A stretch of 15,338 nucleotides of DNA from Nitrososphaerota archaeon (GCA_027297425.1 JAPUIC010000025.1:1-15338), one strand, 5' to 3'. Shown: positions 1-7,950, counted from the first letter of the stretch. Program-made: numbers and translations. Notes: a model not told the origin generated them from the letters alone.

Positions 1-1451
1 ACGATGGAGCTACTATCCTGAAGGAGATAGATGTTCAGCACCCAGCTGCGAAGATGATGGTAGAGATAAGCAAGACTACCGATAATGAAGTAGGGGATGG
101 TACTACATCTGCAGTTGTATTAGCTGGTGCATTATTGGAAAGGGCTGAGGATTTAATCTCAAAGGACGTACATCCTACTGTGATAGTAGACGGATATGCG
201 AACGCCGCTCAGAAAGCACTAGAAGTATTAGAAAAGGTAGCAATCAAAGTTAGTCCTACCGATAAACAATCTCTAACTAAGATTGCCAAGACTGCCATGG
301 CAACAAAATTGGTAGCAGAGGAGAGTGACCAGATGGCAAAACTGGTAGTTGATGCTATCTTATCTGTTGCTGAAAAGGTAGGCACTAGCTATAAAGTTGA
401 TATTGATGATGTCAAGGTCGAAAAGAAGCCTGGGGGCTTTTTGGCTGATACCAGCCTGATCAAAGGAATACTATTAGATAAAGAGGTAGTCCATGGTGGC
501 ATGCCAAAGCGGGTTGATAATGCGAAGATAGCACTCATCAATTCCCCCCTGGAGATCGAAAAGACAGAGTTTAGTGCAGAGATCAGGATAAGCAATCCGG
601 ACCAGATGAAGAAGTTCTTAGACGAAGAAAATAATATGCTCAAAGATATGGTAGATAAGCTGGTTCATGTCGGTGCTAATGTTGTAGTATGCCAGAAAGG
701 GCTTGATGATATAGCTCAGCACTACTTGGCGAAGGCCAACATTCTGACTGTTAGGCGAGTAAAAGAAGGTGACGTAGCAAAATTGGCTAAAGCGACTGGC
801 GGCCGAATAGTAACAAATCTAGAAGATCTTTCCAAGAAGGACCTGGGCAACGCCTCACGCGTTGAGGAGCGAAAGGTAGAGGATGACAAATGGATTTTCA
901 TAGATGGTTGTAAGAACCCCAAGGCCGTAACTATTTTCATAAGAGGTGGTACGCAAAGGATTGTTGATGAAGGAGACAGATCTATCCATGATGCGTTGAT
1001 GGTTGTCAAAGACGTAATCGAAAATCCGAGTATCGTAGCTGGAGGCGGCTCCGTCGAGAGCCAAATCGCACATGAGCTCATGGAATGGTCAAACTCACTT
1101 TCTGGTAGGGAACAGCTTGCAGTCCAGAAATATTCAGAGGCTATCGAAACTATCCCGTTATTGCTAGCTGAAAATGCAGGTATGGATCCACTAGATACCC
1201 AAGTTGAATTGAGAGCTGCTCATTCTAAGAAGAAGATCTGGTATGGAGTTGCCGTACTGGACGCAAAAGTCGCAGATTTACTACTAAAGAATATCATAGA
1301 ACCTGCAAAGGTAAAGGAACAGATTATAAAATCTGCCACCGAGGCTGCAAATATGATACTGCGAATCGATGATGTAATCGCTTCAAGTAAGAGTGCAGGG
1401 GGTCCCCCTGGCGGGCCTGGCGGGCCGGGCGGTATGCCAGGCGGAATGTAA
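1..1451 (+). CDS. ths: Thermosome subunit (group II chaperonin), 5'-truncated by the window edge
   Basis: ATP-driven cytosolic chaperonin that folds proteins inside a double-ring cage with a built-in lid. The frame is open from the first base: the window begins inside an Asn codon and reads NDGATILKEIDVQHPAAKM, the conserved segment about 60 residues into the family. The ATG at 54 is therefore internal and the true start lies outside the window. The ATP-hydrolysis motif GDGTTSAVVLAG follows, then the apical domain (KKPGGFLADTSLIKG) and the returning equatorial segment (ERSIHDAL-like GDRSIHDAL, VAGGGSVES). About 480 residues are visible, consistent with a full length near 540. The C-terminus is a Gly/Pro/Met tail ending GGPGGMPGGM, typical of thermosomes and thought to project into the central cavity. 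Its codons form short GC-rich direct repeats around 1399-1446. Archaea often carry several paralogues, so the subunit letter cannot be assigned. Confidence 0.97.
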   Translation, partial: DGATILKEIDVQHPAAKMMVEISKTTDNEVGDGTTSAVVLAGALLERAEDLISKDVHPTVIVDGYANAAQKALEVLEKVAIKVSPTDKQSLTKIAKTAMATKLVAEESDQMAKLVVDAILSVAEKVGTSYKVDIDDVKVEKKPGGFLADTSLIKGILLDKEVVHGGMPKRVDNAKIALINSPLEIEKTEFSAEIRISNPDQMKKFLDEENNMLKDMVDKLVHVGANVVVCQKGLDDIAQHYLAKANILTVRRVKEGDVAKLAKATGGRIVTNLEDLSKKDLGNASRVEERKVEDDKWIFIDGCKNPKAVTIFIRGGTQRIVDEGDRSIHDALMVVKDVIENPSIVAGGGSVESQIAHELMEWSNSLSGREQLAVQKYSEAIETIPLLLAENAGMDPLDTQVELRAAHSKKKIWYGVAVLDAKVADLLLKNIIEPAKVKEQIIKSATEAANMILRIDDVIASSKSAGGPPGGPGGPGGMPGGM

Positions 1452-1523
1452 CATCACAAATCTCTTCATTAGGATAGATTGGCCTCACGGTTCATGGGCG
1501 TAATAACGAAATAATGGATTGCT

Positions 1524-1763
1524 ATGTTAGCACCGGTTAGATGTTTCACCTGTGGGTTCTTGGTGGGCGACAAGTTCGCCGAATTTGAGAACAGGACACA
1601 GGCTGGAGACGATCCTGCCAAAGTATTGGACGAAATGAAGATACAACGTTACTGCTGTCGCAGAATGGTCCTTTCGAATGTCGATCTGGTAGACCAAGTG
1701 ATTCCATATTACGAATCCTTGGCCCTGCGGAGAGAGGAGTTTAAGTCCGAAAACCCGTTATAA
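1524..1763 (+). CDS. rpoN: DNA-directed RNA polymerase subunit N (Rpb10 homologue)
   Basis: Small zinc-binding subunit of the archaeal RNA polymerase that helps anchor the RpoD/RpoL assembly platform. The 79-residue product begins MLAPVRCFTCGF and carries the family's unusual zinc site: C7 and C10 in the CxxC at the N-terminus plus the adjacent pair C44-C45 (RYCCRRM). Archaeal RpoN is usually 55-75 residues, so the tail (LALRREEFKSENPL) is slightly long. The start is the ATG directly before the conserved PVRCFTCG segment. It lies 72 nt after the thermosome stop and 14 nt before the rpsB start, so it is probably cotranscribed with rpsB. In many archaea rpoN is followed by rpoK, which is not seen here. 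Confidence 0.96.
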   Translation: MLAPVRCFTCGFLVGDKFAEFENRTQAGDDPAKVLDEMKIQRYCCRRMVLSNVDLVDQVIPYYESLALRREEFKSENPL

Positions 1764-1777
1764 AATGGCTATGTAAA

Positions 1778-2446
1778 GTGTCCTCAAAACATTTCGATGC
1801 CCAAGATGAAGGCGGATCGACAGAAAAACTAATCACGTCTCAAGTGTCCGAACAAAAGTTACTATCTACTGGAATACGAATAGGTACTCTTGTCAAGACA
1901 AAATCTATGGAACCATTTATACTTAGGACACGGTCTGATGGACTTCACGTCATTGACGTTGCGCAGACTCTATCGAGGATAGAAGTAGCAGGCAAGTTCA
2001 TAGCATCTAGTGACATCAGTCGCGTTGTTGTATATTCTTCGCGGGAATATGGAAAAACACCAGTAGAACGGTTTTGCGAACTTACTGGTTCGATCCCAAT
2101 AACCGGGCGGTTTATGCCTGGAACATTCACTAACACACTATTTCATCATCATCTAGATCCAGAATTGGTAGTTGTTACAGACCCCTCAATGGATTATCAA
2201 GCCGTCGTTGAAGCTTCAACAATTGGGGTTCCCGTGATCACAATCTGCGATACTGATAATGTCTGTACCGACGTGGATTTGGTTATTCCGGCGAATAATC
2301 GTGGGCGAAAATCACTGGCAGCGGTCTTTTGGCTTCTGGCTAGGGTAACCCTAGTTGAATCGGGGGCTTTGAGTGCTGACCAACAAATGTCGCTTAGTAT
2401 CGAAGATTTTGAGACAAAACTCATAGATGAAAAAATAGAAGGATAG
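1778..2446 (+). CDS. rpsB: Small ribosomal subunit protein uS2
   Basis: Component of the 30S subunit at the head-body junction, homologous to eukaryotic SA/RPS0. The 222-residue product has the archaeal S2 core: LLSTGIRIGTLVKTKSMEPF near residues 29-48, then the central segment with GRFMPGTFTN, and a C-terminal DTDNVCTDVDLVIPANNRG segment, all hallmarks of the family. The start is a GTG 14 nt after the rpoN stop. The first 25 or so residues are a hydrophilic, variable extension. I see no clear Shine-Dalgarno sequence, so translation may depend on coupling to rpoN. A likely new promoter follows the stop codon, ahead of the MEMO/mevalonate genes. Confidence 0.96.
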   Translation: MSSKHFDAQDEGGSTEKLITSQVSEQKLLSTGIRIGTLVKTKSMEPFILRTRSDGLHVIDVAQTLSRIEVAGKFIASSDISRVVVYSSREYGKTPVERFCELTGSIPITGRFMPGTFTNTLFHHHLDPELVVVTDPSMDYQAVVEASTIGVPVITICDTDNVCTDVDLVIPANNRGRKSLAAVFWLLARVTLVESGALSADQQMSLSIEDFETKLIDEKIEG

Positions 2447-2451
2447 TTTAA

Positions 2452-2472
2452 CACGATATAATTATAATCGTG
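2452..2472 (+). promoter_or_regulatory. AT-rich dyad with TATA-like core between rpsB and the MEMO gene
   Basis: The arms CACGAT (2452-2457) and ATCGTG (2467-2472) are exact reverse complements flanking a nine-base AT core that reads as a TATA-like element. An archaeal TATA box here would place transcription start about 25 nt downstream, near 2485-2492, just before the GTG (2494) or TTG (2503) start candidates of the next gene. Both the promoter reading and any operator role are inference from sequence pattern alone. Confidence 0.35.
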
Positions 2473-2502
2473 CCTAACCTTCTTTGTCGAAGAGTGATTT
2501 GC

Positions 2503-3351
2503 TTGGCCGATAAGGTTAGAATGCCGGCAGTGGCCGGAACTTTTTATCCCAGCGAAGACTCGAACCTTCTGAGAACTATTCAGGAATGTTTCAGGCATGA
2601 ACTAGGACCTGGAAAACTCCCTCCGGCTACTGATTTACCGATGCCTAGAGCCCTGGTTAGTCCTCATGCAGGATATTCATACTCCGGACCAATAGCAGCT
2701 CACGGCTTCTATTCTGTTTCGTCTCTTGAATCTATTGATCTAGCGATAATCCTGGGTCCAAATCATTGGGGTATAGGGAGCGGGATAGCAAGTGTCGATG
2801 GCGGTCTGTGGCGTACGCCATTTGGTGATGTCGAAGTAGATTCGGAGAGTGTGAAAGAGCTAGTTAGGTCTACGGGGATTGTAGATGTGGATGAGCGGGC
2901 TCATTCCAAGGAACACTCGATCGAAGTTCAAATTCCGTTTCTCCAACATATATTTTCTAACAAGTTCAAGATTTTACCCATATCTATGTATCTACAAGAT
3001 ATATTGACGGCTCAAGATATAGCGAAGGGTCTATTGCCAATTCTCAATAAAAAAAGAACGCTTTTGATTGCATCTTCAGATCTGACACATTATGAGCGAC
3101 TTAGCATTGCAACTCGGAAGGATCTTCAGCTCGTCAAGGCAATTGAGTCTTTGGATCTTGAGAAGTTCTATGAGGTCCTAGAAAGCCTTAATGTGACGGC
3201 TTGTGGTTACGGCCCCATAGGCGTGTTGATTTCCATTATGAAACAGATTGGTATTTCAAAAGGACGCCTACTGAAGTACGCCACTAGTGGCCACACTACT
3301 AGGGATTTCTCCTCTGTAGTGGGTTATGCATCAATAGTATTCGAGACGTAG
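2503..3351 (+). CDS. MEMO1 family protein (AmmeMemoRadiSam-type Memo)
   Basis: Homologue of human MEMO1, a metal-binding protein structurally related to class III non-heme dioxygenases; the archaeal function is not established. The family signature PAVAGTFYP lies at the N-terminus, followed by SPHAGYSYSGPIAAHG, LGPNHWG and TACGYGP. These hold the His, His and Cys that correspond to the human metal-site residues (H49, H81, C244). The segment HSKEHSIEVQIPFLQ is also typical. The 3' end is certain but the start is not: GTG 2470, GTG 2494, TTG 2503 and ATG 2521 are all in frame. The ATG would begin right at the conserved PAVAG block, and GTG 2470 overlaps a candidate promoter, so 2494 or 2503 is favoured. 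The gene is 4 nt from mevalonate kinase, a conserved archaeal neighbourhood that hints at a link with isoprenoid metabolism. Confidence 0.92.
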   Translation: MADKVRMPAVAGTFYPSEDSNLLRTIQECFRHELGPGKLPPATDLPMPRALVSPHAGYSYSGPIAAHGFYSVSSLESIDLAIILGPNHWGIGSGIASVDGGLWRTPFGDVEVDSESVKELVRSTGIVDVDERAHSKEHSIEVQIPFLQHIFSNKFKILPISMYLQDILTAQDIAKGLLPILNKKRTLLIASSDLTHYERLSIATRKDLQLVKAIESLDLEKFYEVLESLNVTACGYGPIGVLISIMKQIGISKGRLLKYATSGHTTRDFSSVVGYASIVFET

Positions 3352-3355
3352 ACTT

Positions 3356-4318
3356 TTGAGATACATTGCTCAGGCTCCCGGAAAGGTGATACTTGTTGGG
3401 GAACATTTTGTTGTGCACGGTGGTTATGCTATTGCAGCATCGATAGCTGAAGGCGTGAGGGCGGAAGCAAGAAAACTTCCAGGTAATCAGATCCGGATAA
3501 TATCTGAGGATTTAGGCGTTACCGCTGAGATCCCTAACCAGATACCGCGGGAGCTTTCTCCACTTGTCCAATGTGTTTCGACGATTATTGATCGATGCAA
3601 ATATAGTGGTGGGTTGGAGTTGAGATTGAAATCTATGATTCCACCTTCCGCAGGTTTAGGCTCCTCAGCGGCTACGGCTGTATCAGGCGTCGCTGCAACT
3701 TCATTTGCGCTAGGGAGACGATTAAATTCAGTTGAGATAGTAGAACTCGCAATGATTTCTGAAAGAGCAGTTCATGGTAATCCCTCTGGTATAGATGTTT
3801 ACGCTTCTACCTACGGTGGAATCATGCTTTTCAGGAAGGGTCCAAAAGTTGTGAGAAAATTCATTAAACCTGGTAAGCCCCTTCAACTAATTGTAGCATA
3901 TGATAAAGGAGGGAGACAGACCTCAAAACTAATTTCGCGGGTGGATGACTTCCGGAGAAGTGGGCAGAGTCTTTTTTCTGCTCTCTTAACAGCGAATGAT
4001 GTTATGGTGAAAAAAGTAACAAATCTGATTAAGCTAGGAAGGATTGCGGATGTAGGTGCATATCTGAATTTTTACCAAGCCATTCTATCTAACATGAATT
4101 TATCTAGTCCAGACATAGATTCACTCGTAGAATCTTCCCTCACTGGAGGGGCTCTCGGAGCTAAACTTACCGGTGCAGGTGGGCAGGGCTCTCTTATCGC
4201 ATTGTCTCCAGATAATAAATTCAAAAAGATTGGAAAAAGATTATCGAAGATATCGGAAAGAGTCATAGAAGTAACGTTACCAGCTCCGGGTGTTCGAGTG
4301 TGGATGGAAAAGACCTGA
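3356..4318 (+). CDS. mvk: Mevalonate kinase (GHMP kinase family)
   Basis: Phosphorylates (R)-mevalonate to 5-phosphomevalonate with ATP, an early step of archaeal isoprenoid-lipid synthesis. The 320-residue product has all GHMP motifs. Motif 1 is APGKVILVGEHFVVHGG (residues 7-23). Motif 2 is the phosphate loop PPSAGLGSSAATA, with GLGSSAATA at 100-108. The mevalonate-kinase segment HGNPSGID (140-147) ends in the expected catalytic Asp. Motif 3 is LTGAGGQGS, near residue 271. The start is TTG, 4 nt after the MEMO stop; no upstream alternative is possible without running into MEMO. The 3' end overlaps the next gene by 19 nt. The HGNPSGID and VGEHFVVHGG signatures favour mevalonate kinase over phosphomevalonate kinase or homoserine kinase. 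Confidence 0.96.
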   Translation: MRYIAQAPGKVILVGEHFVVHGGYAIAASIAEGVRAEARKLPGNQIRIISEDLGVTAEIPNQIPRELSPLVQCVSTIIDRCKYSGGLELRLKSMIPPSAGLGSSAATAVSGVAATSFALGRRLNSVEIVELAMISERAVHGNPSGIDVYASTYGGIMLFRKGPKVVRKFIKPGKPLQLIVAYDKGGRQTSKLISRVDDFRRSGQSLFSALLTANDVMVKKVTNLIKLGRIADVGAYLNFYQAILSNMNLSSPDIDSLVESSLTGGALGAKLTGAGGQGSLIALSPDNKFKKIGKRLSKISERVIEVTLPAPGVRVWMEKT

Positions 4319-5091
4319 CGATCTGTAAACTCGGCGGGTCGGTTATAACGTTTAAGGATAAACCCCTTACCCCTAATATCAAGGCGATTACGGGGTTAGC
4401 TAAGGCGTTATTCAAGTTTGATGGGAAATTAGTCATTATCCATGGCGGGGGGTCATTCGGTCATTATATGGCAAGTCGATTTGGTCTGGGTCAATCTCCA
4501 GCTAAAACCAGTCCCGAAGCAGTTGCTATGACTAGATACTCGATGTTGGAACTTCACCTTACCGTACTACGGATATTCCTAGATGCTGGTCTCACTGTCT
4601 ATTCTGTACCTCTGTCGGGCATGATGAACCAACGACTCCCATCAAGACAAAAGATGGAGGCACTAGTGAATTATACTGATACGGGCCTAATACCCATGAC
4701 TTTCGGAGACGTAATTGTTTCCAGAACCGGTTCCTATATTGTTTCTGGAGATCAGATAGCAAGATTACTCTCTAAACATCTCCGTCCTCGTAGGGTATTA
4801 TTTGTCCTGGATGTTGATGGGATATACCAGGATCCGGAGAAGACGACATTACTTCGTGAGTTAAAAATAGCAAAGACCACTAACCTTATCTTTTCGAAAG
4901 GGAAGATTGATGTGACTGGAGGAATCGAGCGGAAAGTCAAAGAAGCTTCGAGGATAGCAAACATGGGGATAGATGTTAGTTTTGTTAATGGATTAGTACC
5001 TCAACGATTACTAGACGCTGCACAAGGTAAAAATCCGATCGGAACCGTACTTAAGGGTCGGAAAGTTGCTCCATTATCAAATAGTCGGTAA
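4300..5091 (+). CDS. ipk: Isopentenyl phosphate kinase
   Basis: Amino-acid-kinase-fold enzyme that phosphorylates isopentenyl phosphate to isopentenyl diphosphate, the last step to IPP in the archaeal mevalonate route. Seen in the 263-residue product: CKLGGSVITFKDKP (residues 9-22) with the nucleotide-phosphate Lys, IIHGGGSFGHYMA with His55 at the position of the substrate-phosphate-binding His that distinguishes IPK from other amino acid kinases, DVIVSRTGSYIVSGDQIA, FVLDVDGIYQDP, and the C-terminal IDVTGGIERKVKEA. The start is a GTG inside the end of mvk (19-nt overlap), giving the expected short N-terminus; an ATG four bases later is out of frame. Tight overlap with mvk indicates translational coupling. 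Many archaeal clusters place IPP isomerase next, but it is not present here. Confidence 0.96.
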   Translation: MDGKDLTICKLGGSVITFKDKPLTPNIKAITGLAKALFKFDGKLVIIHGGGSFGHYMASRFGLGQSPAKTSPEAVAMTRYSMLELHLTVLRIFLDAGLTVYSVPLSGMMNQRLPSRQKMEALVNYTDTGLIPMTFGDVIVSRTGSYIVSGDQIARLLSKHLRPRRVLFVLDVDGIYQDPEKTTLLRELKIAKTTNLIFSKGKIDVTGGIERKVKEASRIANMGIDVSFVNGLVPQRLLDAAQGKNPIGTVLKGRKVAPLSNSR

Positions 5092-5092
5092 G

Positions 5093-5138
5093 TTGATAAA
5101 TTTGAATTATCTATCCCACTTCTCTGTAATGAAAGGTG
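5093..5138 (+). promoter_or_regulatory. Possible promoter and Shine-Dalgarno for idsA
   Basis: The 59-nt gap after ipk is AT-rich with TATA-like stretches at 5093-5103 (ttgataaattt) and 5104-5113. A TATA box there predicts transcription start near 5124-5135. AAGGTG at 5133-5138 could pair with the 16S 3' end and lies 12 nt before ATG 5151. This is what decides ATG 5151 over the in-frame GTG at 5136, which would put the SD-like bases inside the coding region. Confidence 0.4.
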
Positions 5139-5150
5139 TTAATAATAATC

Positions 5151-6146
5151 ATGGATCAGATTGATAGAATTAGAACGTCCACGTCTGCGATCGTGGAAAA
5201 AATGGAACAAGAGTTAAACGGACATCCATCCGTTCTATACGAAGCAGCATCTCATTTACTGACTAGTGGGGGTAAACGGCTCAGGCCATATATCGCGCTT
5301 AAATCATTCGAACTCCTTAAAGGGGATTCTAAATCAGCCCTTCAGGTCGCTTCCTCAGTCGAGTTCATCCATAACTTTACTCTTTTGCATGATGATATCA
5401 TGGATTCTGAGTCGTTTCGACACAAAGTTCAAACTGTCCATCGGAAATTTGGTGTTTCTTATGCAATAATAGCGGGCGATGTACTCTTCGCTAAAGCTGT
5501 TCAGGTCGTAACTGACGCCTGCTTAAAGGGTCACCTCCCTGCCGAGGGTGCGGTAAGAATAGCAGACGTAATAGCTCGCTCTTCCGTGAAAGTTTGCGAG
5601 GGACAAGCAGAAGATATGGCTATGGCGGAGTCCTCTGAATTCCCATCAGAACGGAAATATTATGATATGATTGAGAAGAAAACAGCTGCACTTTTTGAGG
5701 CTGCTTCGTTGATGGGTTGTATTCTGGCTGGTGGTAGCTCTCGCGACGAGAAACGCCTTAGTTCCTTTGGGAAAAATTTTGGAATTGCATTTCAATTAGT
5801 CGATGATCTTCTCGGAGTGGCCGGCGACGAATCTCTTACGGGTAAGAGTGTAGGAGGAGACTTACTCCAAGGAAAAAAAACACTGCCTGTAGCTTTGGCT
5901 TTCAGGACGACCTCTGACGATGATAGGACAAAACTGCTTCGAGTATTTGGGAAGAAAAAAGCCAGAGCCAAAGACGTAAACGTAGCGATCGAGATAATAA
6001 GGAAATGCGGTGCACAAACAGCTGTTAGAAAACAAGCGAAACTGTATGCGAAAAGAGCATTTGATCAGATAGCCCTCTATAACGATAGCAAGGCAAAGAG
6101 GGATCTAAAAGATCTCGAGGTTCTGGTCGCTACAAGACAACTTTGA
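5151..6146 (+). CDS. idsA: Short-chain polyprenyl diphosphate synthase, probably geranylgeranyl diphosphate synthase
   Basis: Condenses IPP with allylic diphosphates to make the C20 (or C15/C20) chains of archaeal ether lipids. The 331-residue product is a typical trans-prenyltransferase: GGKRLRPYI substrate-binding motif near residue 40, first Asp-rich motif LLHDDIMD (DDIMD at 81-85), then GDVLFAKA, second Asp-rich region QLVDDLLG (218-222), and GKSVGGDLLQGKKTLP after it. Residue -5 from the first Asp motif is Phe (F76). A bulky residue at this position limits chain length and is known in the Sulfolobus GGPP synthase, so a C20 product is inferred. ATG 5151 is chosen over GTG 5136 because of the SD-like AGGTG between them. 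It follows mvk and ipk, completing a lipid-precursor block, and lies 10 nt from gltX. Confidence 0.94.
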   Translation: MDQIDRIRTSTSAIVEKMEQELNGHPSVLYEAASHLLTSGGKRLRPYIALKSFELLKGDSKSALQVASSVEFIHNFTLLHDDIMDSESFRHKVQTVHRKFGVSYAIIAGDVLFAKAVQVVTDACLKGHLPAEGAVRIADVIARSSVKVCEGQAEDMAMAESSEFPSERKYYDMIEKKTAALFEAASLMGCILAGGSSRDEKRLSSFGKNFGIAFQLVDDLLGVAGDESLTGKSVGGDLLQGKKTLPVALAFRTTSDDDRTKLLRVFGKKKARAKDVNVAIEIIRKCGAQTAVRKQAKLYAKRAFDQIALYNDSKAKRDLKDLEVLVATRQL

Positions 6147-6156
6147 TAGCCACCTG

Positions 6157-7923
6157 ATGTCTATGTCGTCAAGTCTCGAGGAGTCTATCCGGAAGTATAC
6201 TCTCCTCAATGCTGCAGATCATTTGGGACGGGCGAGCGCGCAGTCTATAATATCGAAATTGCTTGGAGACATGCCTGAGCTCCGCCCCCAGGCCAAGAAA
6301 ATTGTGGGATTGGTTCACAAAGAGGTGGCTAGAGTGAATGCAATGGATAAACAAGAGCAGAATACACTCGTCAAAACATTATTGCCGAAGATTCCCAGGG
6401 ATGAGAAAAAAGATAAGTCAATAACTTTACCCCAATTACCAAACGCCGCTCATTACAATAAGATCGTGACCCGTTTTTCACCAAATCCAGATTGTGTGAT
6501 TCACTTTGGATCTACGAGAGCACTCTTACTATCCCATGATTATGCAAGACAGTATGACGGCAAATTTATTCTCAGGTTTGAAGATACAGACCCCAGAATA
6601 AAAAAAGCCTCCTTAGAATTCTATGATTTAATCAGAGAAGATCTCAGGTGGTTGTCATGCGATTGGGATGAGGAGGTTATCCAAAGCGATAGACTGGAGA
6701 TTTATTATGAACACGCTGAAAAATTATTGCTCCTCAATAAAGGATATGTTTGTACTTGTTCTTCTGAGGACTTTAAGAGTAAGATAGTTAGATCCAAGTC
6801 GTGTCCGTGTAGAGATCTAGAACCTGAGGTTAATCTGGAACGTTGGCACCTAATGTTGAGAGACATGAAGGAAGGATCTGCTGTCTACCGGGTTAAGACT
6901 GACTTGAAGCATCCTAACCCTGCAATTAGAGACTGGCCTGCTCTCAGGATCATCGATGTTAAGAAATATCCTCACCCTCGGACCCATGAAAAATACAGAG
7001 TATGGCCACTTTACAATTTTGCATCTGCTATAGATGATCATCTTCTACATATATCTCATATCATTCGAGGGAAAGAACACCAATCAAATATGATTAAGCA
7101 GAAGTATCTCTACGAATACTTCGGGTGGAAACCCCCCGAATCGATTCACTACGGTCGATTAAAGATGGACGGCGTTGAGCTTAGCAAATCGAGAATTTTA
7201 GAAGGGGTCTACTCCGGTAGGTATTGGGGATTTGATGATCCCAGGCTGGCAACTATTAGCGCGCTCCGAAGGAGGGGATATCAGCCCCCAGCCATTAGGC
7301 GTATAATTTACGATATAGGCTCTAAACCGGTAGAGGTCACCGTCAGCTGGGAGTTACTTAACTCATACAATAGAAAGGTTGTAGACAATACATCTCCCCG
7401 ATACTCGGTGGTGATATCACCAGTAGAAGTATTGATTAAAGGAATCGAGGGACCGATAACCGTCGATCTCCACAAACATCCTAGAGAAAAATCTATGGGG
7501 TTGAGAAGAGTCCAGATGGATAGTGGTGCGATTACGATCCATATAGCAAAATCCGACGAGAAGAAAGTGACGGATGGTCAGATGGCAAGACTAATGGGGC
7601 TCATGAATATACGAGGTGGAAGAAAGGCTGGGGGAAAAATAACCGTCGACTATTATTCCTCTGAAATGGATCAGTCCCGAAAGCAGAAATTAGATTTCAT
7701 TAATTGGGTTTATAGGAGAAAGAGCATTACTGTTGAGATTATGATGCCAGACGGAACGTCTCTCAGTGGTTTAGGTGAAGATAATCTGAAGAAAGAACCC
7801 GAGGGTACAATTATTCAACTTGAACGCCTCGGCTTTGGACGTATCGACTACAACCGTTTTGAAAAGCCAGAAATTGCGAAGAATCACAGATCAGAGATGA
7901 CGATCTTCTTTACATCCAAGTAA
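6157..7923 (+). CDS. gltX: Glutamyl-tRNA synthetase, archaeal GlnRS-like type
   Basis: Class I synthetase charging tRNA-Glu. Archaeal enzymes of this type usually also misacylate tRNA-Gln, which GatDE then corrects. The 588-residue protein has an N-terminal archaeal appendage (about residues 1-95). The Rossmann domain opens RFSPNPDCVIHFGS (106-119) at the HIGH-motif position. A cysteine knuckle follows with C199, C201, C216 and C218, likely zinc-binding. Then come IRGKEHQSNMIKQKYLYEYFGW and KMDGVELSKS (LSKS at 342-345), the KMSKS-loop equivalent. The C-terminal third is the beta-barrel anticodon-binding domain of GlnRS/archaeal GluRS. The HIGH motif reads HFGS, so its second His is replaced. 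ATG 6157 is 10 nt after idsA; a second ATG two codons on is equally possible. No obvious Shine-Dalgarno is present. Confidence 0.96.
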   Translation: MSMSSSLEESIRKYTLLNAADHLGRASAQSIISKLLGDMPELRPQAKKIVGLVHKEVARVNAMDKQEQNTLVKTLLPKIPRDEKKDKSITLPQLPNAAHYNKIVTRFSPNPDCVIHFGSTRALLLSHDYARQYDGKFILRFEDTDPRIKKASLEFYDLIREDLRWLSCDWDEEVIQSDRLEIYYEHAEKLLLLNKGYVCTCSSEDFKSKIVRSKSCPCRDLEPEVNLERWHLMLRDMKEGSAVYRVKTDLKHPNPAIRDWPALRIIDVKKYPHPRTHEKYRVWPLYNFASAIDDHLLHISHIIRGKEHQSNMIKQKYLYEYFGWKPPESIHYGRLKMDGVELSKSRILEGVYSGRYWGFDDPRLATISALRRRGYQPPAIRRIIYDIGSKPVEVTVSWELLNSYNRKVVDNTSPRYSVVISPVEVLIKGIEGPITVDLHKHPREKSMGLRRVQMDSGAITIHIAKSDEKKVTDGQMARLMGLMNIRGGRKAGGKITVDYYSSEMDQSRKQKLDFINWVYRRKSITVEIMMPDGTSLSGLGEDNLKKEPEGTIIQLERLGFGRIDYNRFEKPEIAKNHRSEMTIFFTSK

Positions 7924-7930
7924 CCTTTCC

Positions 7931-7950
7931 AAATTATAAAGTTATTAATA
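7931..7950 (+). promoter_or_regulatory. Candidate TATA box upstream of rpl7ae
   Basis: The 61-nt gap after gltX contains aaattataaag (7931-7941), followed by a second AT-rich stretch to 7950. An archaeal TATA box centred near 7937 predicts transcription from about 7963, giving a leader of roughly 20 nt before ATG 7985. This would begin a new unit for the ribosomal-protein group. The call rests on motif and spacing only. Confidence 0.45.

Noticed and set aside
722..1081. Long minus-strand open frame inside the thermosome gene
   Set aside because: Antisense shadow of a strongly conserved coding region, with Ser/Leu-rich composition and no motifs.
1399..1446. Short GC-rich direct repeats at the thermosome 3' end as an independent repeat element
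   Set aside because: They encode the ordinary Gly/Pro/Met C-terminal tail of group II chaperonins and stop at the gene's end.
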